Shown here piece by piece: positions 1 through 8,754 of a stretch of 33,503 nt of DNA (positions are counted from its first letter, which is position 1; every line of letters begins with the position of its first letter). Below the pieces are notes generated by a model. That model had not been told where the DNA came from. It searched no databases and worked only from the letters and a program-made list of their open reading frames with translations. This DNA comes from an uncultured Prevotellaceae bacterium (lineage in GTDB: Bacteria; Bacteroidota; Bacteroidia; Bacteroidales; Muribaculaceae), in assembly GCA_900320245.1 (NCBI GenBank), contig ONRP01000033.1, positions 1-33,503 of the forward strand, given 5' to 3'. The position numbers and the translations under genes were made by a program.

Positions 1-987
1 TCTACAGCGGAGGCATCACCTGGGCCAACAACCTGAGGATTGCCGTCGACAGCGAGGGCAAGGTCTACATCCCCGAATGGGGCGATGCCACCTCGGGCAT
101 CTATATCGCCGACCCGGACCACCTGGACGGCAACTTCAGCCAGTTCTTCGTGGGAACACGCAACTCGGCGGGACTGATCACCAACGGCGGACAGAGCGTC
201 GGCGGTTCCACTCCCGGTGTATGGATACAGGGCAGCGGAGCCGACACCAGGCTCTACGCCTTCCTCGAGGATGTGGTGGCACCGTCGGGCAAGGGCAACA
301 ACGTGGGCATCTACAACATCGGACAGCCCGACGGCAGCCTGCTCACCACATGGGACAAGGCACCCGACACCCTGCTCGACGTGGGAACCTGGATGATCAA
401 CGGCAACGGCAACATCATCGCTGATGCCGGAGGACGCGGCACATGGGTCATGCAGTACCGCAGCAAGGGACAGAACTCGGCCGCAGTGCCCTCGCTGCTG
501 TTTGTCGACAACAGCGGCAGCGTGGCATACAACAGCGGCAACCTGGCCTCGCTCAACGGTTCGCTCATGTCGGGCTTCGCCATCAGCAACGACGGCGGCA
601 CCATGGTCATCAACGACGGTGACGGCGTGCTCCAGTTCTTTGACATCACATGGAACGGCAGCACCCCGACACTGACCCTTCGACTGGGGCGGCAACCTCG
701 TGTGCAGCGGCAAGAATGTCGGCATCTACTCCATCCCCACCGACAACAACCAAAGCACCACGCCTGCCAGATCAAGCCTCCTTGTCACTAAGGCCCAGGC
801 CACTGTATTGGGCGATGTGAACTGTGATGGCGAGAGAGACATCAACGACGTGACCACGCTCATCAGTTATGTGCTGGGTCAGGATCCGCATCCCATCAAC
901 CTCGTGGCAGCCAATGTGAACGGCCTTGATGGCGTTGATATCGATGACGTCACGATGCTCATTTCCATTGTGTTGGGCAAACGATAA
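1..987 (+). CDS. Secreted dockerin-tagged protein, 5'-truncated and frameshifted
   Basis: The gene enters from the left edge; codons run in frame from base 3 and no start is in the window. The visible part reads as a repetitive beta-rich surface protein with stretches such as VDSEGKVYIPEWG and ISNDGGTMVINDGDG, which resemble beta-propeller blades. The frame breaks at 675-680: upstream codons are in the frame of base 3, while the continuation (FDWGGNLVCSGKNVGIYSIP) is one base further on. Dropping one C or T from the ACCCTT at 675-680 restores LTFDWGGN. After a short linker, bases 811-987 encode a dockerin type I-like pair of EF-hand repeats (GDVNCDGERDINDVTTLIS, then NVNGLDGVDIDDVTMLIS). The break is either a real one-base insertion or an assembly error. 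The function of the main domain is not recognised; an extracellular location is inferred from the dockerin tail. Confidence 0.72.
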
Positions 988-1001
988 TCAATCATCAGAA
1001 A

Positions 1002-1925
1002 ATGGATAAGATTATGAAACAGATTATGATAGCCCTGTCATTAGCAACAGCAATGGCAGGACAGGCTCAAATCATGAATGTGACATCGATAGAGCCGCTG
1101 AATGTGAATCAAGACAATGACAAGGTCCTTCAGGCTGTGGCTATAAGCCCTCAAGGCGACTACCTGCTCCTCTCGACCGACACCAAACAGGGTCTGCTGA
1201 AATGGGATTTTGCCACGTCGACGATGACAAAGGTGACTGACGATGAGGGTGCAGGCAGCGACGTGAGCATCAGCAACGACGGCCGACAAATCGTGTATGG
1301 CGAAGTGACCTATAAGGACAAACGGCGCCATGAAGCCATTAAAGCCGCCGACCTGAGCACCGGAAAGAAGCAGACGCTTGCCAAGGCAGCCCGCAACCAG
1401 CAAGGTATCATGGTCGATGACGGCGCCGCGGCAACCATCACCGATGGCAAGGTGAAACTGCATGCACTCAAGAAGGGAGCCCCACAGACCACGGAGCGCC
1501 CCATCTTGTCAAGGCATCACCTCAAACTCTACATCACCCAGGGCGGTGAGACCAGGATGCTGGCTCCCAACGGTGCCGACGAGCGCTACATCTGGGCCTC
1601 GCTCTCACCCAACGGCACCCGCGTGCTCTACTACGTGAGCGATTACGGCACATTTGTGTGCGATACCGATGGCAGCAACGTCATTGCCATGGGCGACCTG
1701 ACAGCGCCCAAGTGGTGGGACGACAACACCATCGTGGGCATGGACGAAACGGATAACGAGTACGTCGTCACCTCCTCGTCGATTGTAGCACGCACGCTTG
1801 ACGGGCAGGAGCAGACCCTCACACCGTCCGATGTGATAGCCACCTATCCCCAGCCCTCGTCGCAAAGCGGCAAAATCGCCTTCTCGACCCCCGACGGCAA
1901 GATTTACCTGATAACCGTGGAATAA
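1002..1925 (+). CDS. Secreted PD40/TolB-like beta-propeller protein
   Basis: A 307-residue protein starting 14 bases after the previous stop, so probably co-transcribed with it. The start at 1002 gives MDKIMKQIMIALSLATAMAGQAQ; a second ATG at 1014 gives an equally good signal peptide ending at AGQAQ and may be the true start. The mature part has WD40-like (PD40/TolB) blades: VSISNDGRQIVYGEV near residue 90, LSPNGTRVLYYVSDYGTFVCDTDGSN near residue 200, and SGKIAFSTPDGKIYLITVE at the end. Such blades are generally protein-binding or structural, and no catalytic motif is visible. Periplasmic or surface location is inferred from the signal peptide. It ends just before a strong hairpin at 1951-1984. 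The specific function is unknown. Confidence 0.85.
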   Translation: MDKIMKQIMIALSLATAMAGQAQIMNVTSIEPLNVNQDNDKVLQAVAISPQGDYLLLSTDTKQGLLKWDFATSTMTKVTDDEGAGSDVSISNDGRQIVYGEVTYKDKRRHEAIKAADLSTGKKQTLAKAARNQQGIMVDDGAAATITDGKVKLHALKKGAPQTTERPILSRHHLKLYITQGGETRMLAPNGADERYIWASLSPNGTRVLYYVSDYGTFVCDTDGSNVIAMGDLTAPKWWDDNTIVGMDETDNEYVVTSSSIVARTLDGQEQTLTPSDVIATYPQPSSQSGKIAFSTPDGKIYLITVE

Positions 1926-1950
1926 GCCAGGCTACAGTGTCCATAAAAGA

Positions 1951-1984
1951 ATCCCCGATACATCAATTGAAATGTATCGGGGAT
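1951..1984. terminator. Bidirectional terminator hairpin between convergent genes
   Basis: Perfect 13-bp inverted repeat (1951-1963 with 1972-1984) around an 8-nt loop, lying between the stop of the propeller gene (+) and the stop of nhaD (-). Read on the minus strand the stem is followed by TTCTTTTATGG, so it serves the nhaD side better; on the plus strand the T-tract is poor (TTGTTA). Confidence 0.75.
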
Positions 1985-2010
1985 TTGTTATCAAAGTGAT
2001 GATGATGTCG

Positions 2011-3351
2011 CTATCCGGCTGTTGTCAGGAACAGCGGGCAGAGACTCTCAAGACAGATAATGAGAATGCCCGCGATGTAACCTGCCAGGGCCAGCCAGGA
2101 GATTCGCTTGAAGTACCAGAAGAAGGGGATTTTCTCGATACCCATAGCCACCACGCCGGCAGCCGAACCGATGATGAGCAACGAGCCACCCACACCGGCG
2201 CAGAAGGTGAGCAGGTGCCAGAACAGGCCGTCCTCGACAAAGGTCATCAGATAGGGATCGACGGTTCCTGCAGGAGCCATACCTTCAAACATCTTGATAC
2301 AAGCCGAAACCAGCGGCACGTTGTCGACAATCGACGACAAGACACCGATGATGGAGGTCATCATGACAGGCTCGTGGATTCTCGTGTTCATTTCGTCGGC
2401 AAGCGTGTTGAGGACACCCACCTCGGAAAGAGCCGACACAGCCATCAGAATACCCAGGAAGAACAGGATGGTGGGCATATCGATGGTGTGCAGTGCCGAC
2501 GAAACGCGGCCGCCCATCTTGGAGTCAATCTTGAAGCGCTTGACCCAAATCTCGGTAACACCCCAGATCACACCCAGGGAAATCATAATGCCCATGAAGG
2601 GGGGCAGACCCGTTACCGTCTTGAAAATCGGAACAAACAGCAGGCCCGAAACGCCGATGATGAGCATAGCCTTGCTCAAGTGGGGATGGCGGTCATGCAG
2701 TCCCGGGTTCTTGTCGGCCATCGTGGTAATCGTCTGCATCTTGCCCTCTTTGATAAAGAACTGGGCAATGAACACTGGGATGACCATAGCCGCGATGCTG
2801 GGAATAAGCAGATTGATAATCAGTCCCACCGACGACACCTTCTCGTCCATCCACAACATGATGGTCGTAACATCACCGATTGGCGAAAAAGCACCACCGG
2901 CATTGGCGGCAATCACGATGAGTCCAGCAAACATCCAACGATCCTTCTGGTCGCTGAGCAGGCGGCGCAACATCATCACCATAATGATGGTGGTGGTCAT
3001 GTTATCCAATACTGCCGACATGACAAACGACAAGATGCACAGCGTCCAGAGCAAGTGTCGCTTGCTCTTGGCTTTGATGTGCTCGGTGATAAACGAGAAA
3101 CCACCGTAACGGTCGATAATCTCGACGATTGTCATGGCACCAATCAGGAAGACCACAATCTCGCATGCGTCACCCAACTGCACCACAATGGCATGATGAA
3201 TCATCTCGGAGTCATCACCCATCAATGCGTAAATAGACCAAAGGATGCCACAAGTGAGCAACGCAAAGGTCGCTTTGTTCATGTGGAGAGGATGTTCCAA
3301 CGCGATCAGCACATAGCCAATCACGAAGATGATTATCATCGCTGCAACCAT
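2011..3351 (-). CDS. nhaD: Na+/H+ antiporter, NhaD family
   Basis: A 446-residue multi-spanning inner-membrane protein of the ion-transporter superfamily, close to the usual NhaD length. Family-type motifs include LDNMTTT (residues 115-121) and NAGGAFSPIGDVTT (150-163), with around eleven hydrophobic segments. NhaD exchanges cytoplasmic Na+ (or Li+) for external protons. ATG at 3349-3351 fits the N-terminal hydrophobic segment MVAAMIIIFVIGYVLIALEH. A weak promoter-like TATCTTTT lies at 3368-3375 on the minus strand, so the gene may be transcribed on its own or from the DUF4293 gene 46 bases upstream. A functional link with the Na+-exporting decarboxylase at 12.2-17 kb is inference only. Confidence 0.88.
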   Translation of the reverse strand: MVAAMIIIFVIGYVLIALEHPLHMNKATFALLTCGILWSIYALMGDDSEMIHHAIVVQLGDACEIVVFLIGAMTIVEIIDRYGGFSFITEHIKAKSKRHLLWTLCILSFVMSAVLDNMTTTIIMVMMLRRLLSDQKDRWMFAGLIVIAANAGGAFSPIGDVTTIMLWMDEKVSSVGLIINLLIPSIAAMVIPVFIAQFFIKEGKMQTITTMADKNPGLHDRHPHLSKAMLIIGVSGLLFVPIFKTVTGLPPFMGIMISLGVIWGVTEIWVKRFKIDSKMGGRVSSALHTIDMPTILFFLGILMAVSALSEVGVLNTLADEMNTRIHEPVMMTSIIGVLSSIVDNVPLVSACIKMFEGMAPAGTVDPYLMTFVEDGLFWHLLTFCAGVGGSLLIIGSAAGVVAMGIEKIPFFWYFKRISWLALAGYIAGILIICLESLCPLFLTTAG

Positions 3352-3397
3352 CGGGCGGGAACTTTAAAAAAGATATGAATAGGGTTATCTAATATAT

Positions 3398-3847
3398 TTA
3401 TCTGAGGCGGTCGGCATCGAGGAGTTTTTTCTTGTCACGTGACATAGCCTTGTGTGCCAGCATCATGAAGATAATGGCGAACACCGGCAAGAGTGCATAC
3501 CATTGCCACGAAACGGTCCAACCCTCGCGGTTACCGACAACAAATGCCTGAATGCAGATGGCAATTATCATGGCCAGGGCAATGATGATGTTGACGAAGC
3601 ACACCGTCATCTGGCGCTGCAGGTTCTTGAAGAGGAAAATGTCGATGATTGCCAAGAACGTGATGAGAAGCGTCAGAGTGAACAACAAGGCATTGATATG
3701 CATGTTTCCAGCCCTGCCAGACTCGAGTGCACCGTAGAGAACGGTCTTGTCACCGAGATGGAACGACAAAGCGGGGAAAAATGCGAACACGACCATTAAA
3801 ATCACTGCAATAAGCAGATAAACCGATTGAATGCGTTGTAATACCAT
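3398..3847 (-). CDS. DUF4293 family membrane protein
   Basis: A 149-residue protein with four predicted membrane helices. It opens MVLQRIQSVYLLIAVILMVVFAF, the characteristic N-terminus of the Bacteroidetes-specific DUF4293 family, followed by further hydrophobic segments and a basic tail (MSRDKKKLLDADRLR). Length and topology match the family. No biochemical function is established. It is divergent from the TPR gene at 4009 and lies 46 bases upstream of nhaD on the same strand. Confidence 0.85.
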   Translation of the reverse strand: MVLQRIQSVYLLIAVILMVVFAFFPALSFHLGDKTVLYGALESGRAGNMHINALLFTLTLLITFLAIIDIFLFKNLQRQMTVCFVNIIIALAMIIAICIQAFVVGNREGWTVSWQWYALLPVFAIIFMMLAHKAMSRDKKKLLDADRLR

Positions 3848-3882
3848 ATAGCCAATTTTTATAGTGGTTAAATTTTATGGCG

Positions 3883-3890
3883 CAAAATTA
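3883..3890 (-). promoter_or_regulatory. Promoter -7 box for the DUF4293 gene
   Basis: On the minus strand this reads TAATTTTG, an exact match to the Bacteroidetes -7 consensus TAnnTTTG, 36 bases upstream of the start codon. No clear TTTG -33 box is seen at the usual spacing. Confidence 0.5.
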
Positions 3891-3953
3891 AGGAAATATT
3901 TCTATAATGTTCATTATTCACCGAGAAAATTAGCCATTGAAGACAAAAAATGT

Positions 3954-3961
3954 TACTTTTG
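3954..3961 (+). promoter_or_regulatory. Promoter -7 box for the TPR gene
   Basis: TACTTTTG matches the TAnnTTTG consensus and lies 47 bases before the ATG at 4009. The nearest TTG (3937-3939) is only 14 bases away, so the -33 box is unclear. With the box at 3883-3890 it forms a divergent promoter region. Confidence 0.5.
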
Positions 3962-4008
3962 CATGGTCTTTGCTATGAAAGTAGTAAAACAAGGTTATCA
4001 ATCCACCC

Positions 4009-6234
4009 ATGACATTACAAGAAATAGTAAAGGAATACCAATCGGCCACCCGATGCATCGATGAGTCGGCAATCAACGAGGCATTTGCTCACCTGACGAG
4101 GCTCATCACCGAATCAAGCCGTGGAGACATGAGCGACGAGTTGGAACGCCTGCGCATGTCTTATACTTTCATGCTCAGATATCTGGAACAAGGTGTTCTG
4201 GACCCACAACGCGACGAAATCCTGCACGGAATCCGCCAGTCGCTGTACACGCTGTGTGACCGATGCATCATCAGCCTGATGGAGCCGACGAGCCCCGAAG
4301 TATTCTTTGCCCGCCGCCGCGAACTGGCGGGAACAACCCTGATAGAGATTATCGAGAACTACCGCGACGCGCTCAAGCAACTGTCGCTGGTCCAGACCAC
4401 GACCGGCGAAAAGACCGACAATCATGTCATTTTGTCACGTCTGCGCGAAGCCGAAACCCTCGAGACAAAATTATTCAATCGCGTGTGGTCGTCGTTCCCG
4501 CTGTCGCCCGATGATGCCGAGAGCATCAGATTGTGCATCAGCGGCGACATCCTCCCCATCCACACCCGCTGCCTGCTGGTAGCAGCCCTGATGCTTGGGC
4601 TGATGAGATACTATGACGAAAGCAAGTTGCTCATCCTGCTCGAGGCATACACATTGAGCGAAGAGCCCATTGTGCAACTGCGAGCACTGACGTGCGCCAT
4701 GCTTGCCCTGCTCGCCCACAAGAAACGCACCACCCTGTCCAAGGCCATCCAGTCACGGTTGGCAGCCATGGTCGACATGAGCGAGTTTGAGCACGACGTG
4801 TGGGCTGTCCAGGTGCAATTGGCCCGTTCGCGCAACACCGAGAATGTGAAAAAGCGTGTGCAGGGCGACCTGATTCCCAACATCATGAAGATGCGCCCCG
4901 ACATCATCGACAAACTCAAAGACAACGAGTCACAGATTGTTGACCTGAGCGATATCGAGGCCAATCCCGACTGGCAGCAATGGCTTGACGAGAGCGGCAT
5001 CACACGTCGCATCGAAGAGTTCAACGCGATGCAGGTCGAGGGCAGCGACGTGTTCATCGCCACGTTTGCCCACCTGAAGTCTTTCCCGTTCTTCAAGACG
5101 CTGAGCAACTGGTTCCTGCCATTCTACCCGGCACACTCCACAGTGCTTGAGAACCTGGGAGCCGACAAACTGGGTCTCGCCGATGTGATAGAGCACGCCC
5201 CCTACCTGTGCAACAGCGACAAGTATTCATTCTGCCTGTCGCTGGGTGCCCTGCCCGATTCACAACGCGGCTTGATGTCGGCCCAACTCGAGGAACAGAA
5301 TGCTGCCCTTAAAGAAGCCCAGCAGGCCGAGTTGCCCGACGACAACAAGGCACGAATTGCCCTGATCAACGCGTTTGTACAAGACCTGTACCGCTTCTTC
5401 AAACTCTTCTCCCGTCGCCGTGAGTTCATTGCCGTGATGGACTTGCCCGACCTGGACATGACCGACTGCCTGCCGCTGGTTGAGGTGACCCGCGATGCCC
5501 ATGTGCTGGAACTGCTGGGTGCACTCTACTTCAAGAATGCCTTCTATGAAGATGCCATCAAGTGCTTCACGCGGCTTGAGGGCATGGACGACGTGACCGA
5601 TGACCACATCTATCAGAAGATCGGTTTTGCCTATCAGAATGCAGGACAATATGACAAGGCGCTGACTTATTACCAGCGCTATGAACTGCTGCACGAGAAT
5701 GACGTGTGGAACACCCGCCACATCGCCGCATGCTACCGTGAGCAGGGATTGCTCGACCTTGCACTCGACTATTATCGCCGGGCCGAGGAGATGAGTCCCG
5801 ACAATGTCTCGCTCACCCTGACCATCGGCCATGTGCTGCTGGAATTGAACCGCACGGGCGAAGCCTTGCAGCAATATTTCAAGGCCGACCTGATGGATGG
5901 AGCCAAGCACCGTGCCTGGCGCCCCATCGCCTGGTGCTCGTTTGTGTTGAGCGACTATGACAGGGCCATCGATTACTATGAGCTCATCGCCCGCGACGAC
6001 AAGCCGTCGGCACAAGACCTGCTGAACCATGGCCATGTGCTGCTGTGCCAAGGCAAGGCACAAGATGCCATCGAGACCTATCGGAAATCGCTTCGCCGCA
6101 TGGACGGCGACACGGATAAGTTCCGCAAGGCCTTCAAGGATGATGCACGGCAGTTGAAGTTGCACGGCATCACAACCGTGGACCAAGCCCTGATTCCTGA
6201 CGCCGTGTGCGCCAACAATCCGTCGACCACATGA
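4009..6234 (+). CDS. Cytoplasmic tetratricopeptide repeat protein
   Basis: A 741-residue protein without signal peptide or membrane helices. Roughly residues 1-500 are helical, leucine-rich and not recognised. The C-terminal third contains TPR units, for example ELLGALYFKNAFYEDAIKCF, IGFAYQNAGQYDKALTYYQR, IAACYREQGLLDLALDYYRR and HVLLCQGKAQDAIETYRKS (about residues 505-700). TPRs form superhelical protein-binding scaffolds; no enzymatic motif is visible. It stops 25 bases before dnaG on the same strand, so the two are probably co-transcribed. Any role near replication is inference from position alone. Confidence 0.85.
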   Translation: MTLQEIVKEYQSATRCIDESAINEAFAHLTRLITESSRGDMSDELERLRMSYTFMLRYLEQGVLDPQRDEILHGIRQSLYTLCDRCIISLMEPTSPEVFFARRRELAGTTLIEIIENYRDALKQLSLVQTTTGEKTDNHVILSRLREAETLETKLFNRVWSSFPLSPDDAESIRLCISGDILPIHTRCLLVAALMLGLMRYYDESKLLILLEAYTLSEEPIVQLRALTCAMLALLAHKKRTTLSKAIQSRLAAMVDMSEFEHDVWAVQVQLARSRNTENVKKRVQGDLIPNIMKMRPDIIDKLKDNESQIVDLSDIEANPDWQQWLDESGITRRIEEFNAMQVEGSDVFIATFAHLKSFPFFKTLSNWFLPFYPAHSTVLENLGADKLGLADVIEHAPYLCNSDKYSFCLSLGALPDSQRGLMSAQLEEQNAALKEAQQAELPDDNKARIALINAFVQDLYRFFKLFSRRREFIAVMDLPDLDMTDCLPLVEVTRDAHVLELLGALYFKNAFYEDAIKCFTRLEGMDDVTDDHIYQKIGFAYQNAGQYDKALTYYQRYELLHENDVWNTRHIAACYREQGLLDLALDYYRRAEEMSPDNVSLTLTIGHVLLELNRTGEALQQYFKADLMDGAKHRAWRPIAWCSFVLSDYDRAIDYYELIARDDKPSAQDLLNHGHVLLCQGKAQDAIETYRKSLRRMDGDTDKFRKAFKDDARQLKLHGITTVDQALIPDAVCANNPSTT

Positions 6235-6259
6235 TGCTAATTCAGTAAAAGAAAGTGAT

Positions 6260-8485
6260 ATGATTGACCACAATACCGTACAACAAATCCTTGACACCGC
6301 CGACATCGTGGATGTGGTGGGTGACTTCGTGGCACTCAAAAAGCGCGGAGCCAACTGGATAGGTTTGTGCCCGTTCCATAACGACAGGCGCCCGTCGTTC
6401 TATGTGTCGCGCGCCAAGGGCATCTGCAAGTGCTTTGCCTGTGGCGAGGGCGGCAGTGCGGTCAATTTCATCATGAAGCATGAGCAGTTGAGTTATCCCG
6501 AGGCCCTGCGATACCTGGCCCGCAAGTATCACATCGAGATCCATGAGAAGGAGATGACCGACGAAGAAAAGCAAGCCCAGAGCGAACGTGAAGCCATGCT
6601 TATGCTCAACGAGTGGGCTTGTGACTACTTTGAACGCCAACTGCACGAGACCCAAGCAGGTCAGGACGTGGGACTCGCCTATTTCAGGGAACGCGGTTTC
6701 AACGATGCCACCATCAAGGAGTTCAGGCTGGGTTACAGCAGCGAGGGCTACGACGACTTCTACAAGGCAGCCGTTGCCCAGGGCTTCAACCCTCAACTGC
6801 TGTTCGACGTGGGCTTGTGCATCCCTGGCGAGCATGGCGGCCACGACCGATTCCGTGGCCGTGTGATGTTCCCCATCATGAACATAGCCGGCAAGGTGAT
6901 CGGCTTTGGTGGCCGCACTCTCAAGAAGGACAAGAACGTAGCGAAATATGTCAATTCTCCCGAATCCATCATCTACAAGAAGGGAGATATCATCTATGGC
7001 CTGTATCAGGCTAAGCGCGAAATCAGCAAGGCCGACAAGTGCTTCATCGTCGAGGGATATGCCGATGTCATCTCGATGCACCAGGCGGGTTTCAAGAACG
7101 TGATTGCCTCGTCAGGCACTGCGTTGACGCTAGGACACATCTATGCCATCCGCCGATTCACCAACCATGTGACAGAAATGTTTGACGGCGATGCAGCAGG
7201 TGTCAAGGCAGCGATACGCGGTGTGGACATGTTGCTCAAGGAAGGCCTGAGCATCAAGGTGCTGCCGTTGCCGCCCGAAGACGACCCGGACTCCTTTGTC
7301 CGCGCTCACAGTTTTTCGGAGGTCGAGGAATACATCAAAGAGAACGAAACCGACTTCATCAATTTCAAGTCGAGTGTCGTGCTGAAAGATGCGCACAACG
7401 ACCCCATCAAACGCACGGCGGCCATCACCGACGTCATCAAGTCTATCGCCATCATTCCCGATGAAATCGCCCGAATGGTGTATGCTAAGGAGTGCAGCAC
7501 CCTGTTCGGCATGGACGAGCAGACCATCCTGAGGCAAATCAAGCATTACCGGGGTCAGTTCATCGAGCAGTGGCGCAAAGAACGCCAGCAACAGCAGGCC
7601 AGGGAACAACGCATGGCCGGCCAGCAACAGGACACACCGCCGCCTCCCGCACCTCCTGTCCCTGATGAACTGCTGCCTCAGACCGAGGTCCCAGTGGCGC
7701 CTGCTCCGTCCCATGCCACAAAACCGGCCAGGACGATGAACGACCTGACAAGGCAGGAGCGTGAAGTCATCAGGCTCATCGTCAACTATGGCATGCGCTA
7801 CCTGAACGACACTCAACACGACGACGGCTCTCTAAGGCCAACGACGGTGCTGGAATATATCAACAACGAACTGACGCTGGACAACATGAGTTTCAGCGAC
7901 CCGCTGTACAAACGTGTGTTCGATATCTCGATGCAGTACATCGAGCCTTACTACCGTGACCTGGAAGCATTCAACCGTGACCTGGACATAGAAATCCAGC
8001 AATTCATCAGCGAGAAGATGGCGAGCCAGGACGAGCAACCCGACGGTATGGACAGCGCAGCGCTCATCGCTGCCCATGAACGCATGGAAATGTCGGTCAA
8101 TGCAGAAGCCGAAGTCAAGCGCATGCATGAGCAGCAGCAGTTCAGCAGCGATTACCTGCTCAAGATACTGTGCTCGCTTGACGAAGATGCCGTCAGGCAG
8201 TTGGCATGCGACCTTGCTGCCGATAACCTGCCGCAACTCAGCAAGATACATACCCAGTATGCCGTCATTATCGAGGAACGTGACAAACTCGTGACCCTGG
8301 TGCCGGAACGCATCTATAACTGGAAAAATGCGCTGCTGGTGCTCAAAATCAATGAGGCCAAGCAACAGATTGCCCAAGCCTCACCAGATCAGTTGCCCGC
8401 GCTGATTGAATACCTGCAGCAACTGTATCAAGTCAGGCACGAATTGGCACGACGCATCGGCGACCGCGTCGTCAATCCCAAGTGA
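6260..8485 (+). CDS. dnaG: DNA primase DnaG
   Basis: Synthesises RNA primers at the replication fork and works with DnaB helicase. Domains in order: a CHC2 zinc finger (C37-x2-H40-x17-C58-x2-C61); the catalytic core with the Toprim EGYAD motif (residues 265-269) and the metal-binding DGD (309-311); a Gln/Pro-rich linker (about 440-495, including QQQQ and PPPPAPP); and a C-terminal helical region that should bind the helicase. At 741 residues it is longer than the E. coli enzyme (581), mainly through the linker and C-terminal part. ATG 6260 gives MIDHNTVQQILDTADIVDVV, the normal DnaG N-terminus. All key residues are present. An 11-bp hairpin follows 14 bases after the stop. Confidence 0.97.
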   Translation: MIDHNTVQQILDTADIVDVVGDFVALKKRGANWIGLCPFHNDRRPSFYVSRAKGICKCFACGEGGSAVNFIMKHEQLSYPEALRYLARKYHIEIHEKEMTDEEKQAQSEREAMLMLNEWACDYFERQLHETQAGQDVGLAYFRERGFNDATIKEFRLGYSSEGYDDFYKAAVAQGFNPQLLFDVGLCIPGEHGGHDRFRGRVMFPIMNIAGKVIGFGGRTLKKDKNVAKYVNSPESIIYKKGDIIYGLYQAKREISKADKCFIVEGYADVISMHQAGFKNVIASSGTALTLGHIYAIRRFTNHVTEMFDGDAAGVKAAIRGVDMLLKEGLSIKVLPLPPEDDPDSFVRAHSFSEVEEYIKENETDFINFKSSVVLKDAHNDPIKRTAAITDVIKSIAIIPDEIARMVYAKECSTLFGMDEQTILRQIKHYRGQFIEQWRKERQQQQAREQRMAGQQQDTPPPPAPPVPDELLPQTEVPVAPAPSHATKPARTMNDLTRQEREVIRLIVNYGMRYLNDTQHDDGSLRPTTVLEYINNELTLDNMSFSDPLYKRVFDISMQYIEPYYRDLEAFNRDLDIEIQQFISEKMASQDEQPDGMDSAALIAAHERMEMSVNAEAEVKRMHEQQQFSSDYLLKILCSLDEDAVRQLACDLAADNLPQLSKIHTQYAVIIEERDKLVTLVPERIYNWKNALLVLKINEAKQQIAQASPDQLPALIEYLQQLYQVRHELARRIGDRVVNPK

Positions 8486-8499
8486 TTTTTGAGGTTGAT

Positions 8500-8523
8500 G
8501 GCTCAGCCTATCTAGGCTGAGCC
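8500..8523 (+). terminator. Hairpin downstream of dnaG
   Basis: Perfect 11-bp inverted repeat (8500-8510 with 8513-8523) around a 2-nt gap, just after the dnaG stop. No T-tract follows directly (TCAACAATG), so termination is plausible rather than certain. It also forms the first part of the repeated cassette at 8500-8681. Confidence 0.5.
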
Positions 8524-8649
8524 TCAACAATGCTCAAGCAAAAAAAGGATTTTTTGTTTGGCATTGTGTTCGGCTTGCACCACTTTGGCTCCGCCCAAGA
8601 TAGGCGGCGCCTCATCAATGCTCAAGTCAAGCAAAAAAAGGATTTTTTG

Positions 8650-8681
8650 TTTGGCATTGTGTTCGGCTTGCACTATCTTTG
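8650..8681 (+). promoter_or_regulatory. Consensus Bacteroidetes promoter for the LysM-PBP operon
   Basis: TTTG at 8650-8653, a 20-base spacer, and TATCTTTG at 8674-8681 match the -33/-7 consensus. Transcription would begin near 8688, about 65 bases before the ATG at 8755. In the upstream repeat copy the equivalent -7 position has degenerated to CACTTTG. Confidence 0.72.
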
Positions 8682-8754
8682 CCCTGTTGTTTGCGCCCGA
8701 TTGTGGTGTGAACGTTAACCATTACGTTGAGCAAATATATTTAAGTTTTTGAAT

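Larger units (their letters stand above)
8500..8681 (+). repeat. Tandem duplication of a hairpin-plus-promoter cassette
   Basis: Two units of about 90 bases lie in tandem. Each has a hairpin (8500-8523; 8587-8595 with 8603-8611, one mismatch), then CAATGCTCAAG, a 43-base block identical between copies (8538-8580 and 8631-8673) that contains A7 and T6 runs, and finally a promoter-like end. The second unit has an extra TCAAG at its junction. Reading frames across it (from 8530 or 8558) merely translate the repeat and are not genes. Confidence 0.85.

Noticed and set aside
1972-3378. Long plus-strand open frame opposite nhaD and its upstream region
   Set aside because: Antisense to a clear NhaD gene; His/Asp/Arg/Gln-rich composition and no recognisable domain, as expected of a mirrored codon bias.
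3864-4064. 66-codon frame between the DUF4293 and TPR genes
   Set aside because: It covers the promoter region and overlaps the TPR gene start in another frame; no domain.
5260-6354. 364-codon minus-strand open frame across the TPR gene end and dnaG start
   Set aside because: It overlaps two real genes on the other strand and shows no recognisable domain.
8528-8673. Possible CRISPR-like direct repeats
   Set aside because: Only two units, with no uniform repeat/spacer lengths and no cas genes; better explained as a promoter-cassette duplication.
8530-8752. Short frames reading KKDFLFGIVFGLH twice
   Set aside because: They translate the tandem promoter-cassette repeat; no coding evidence.
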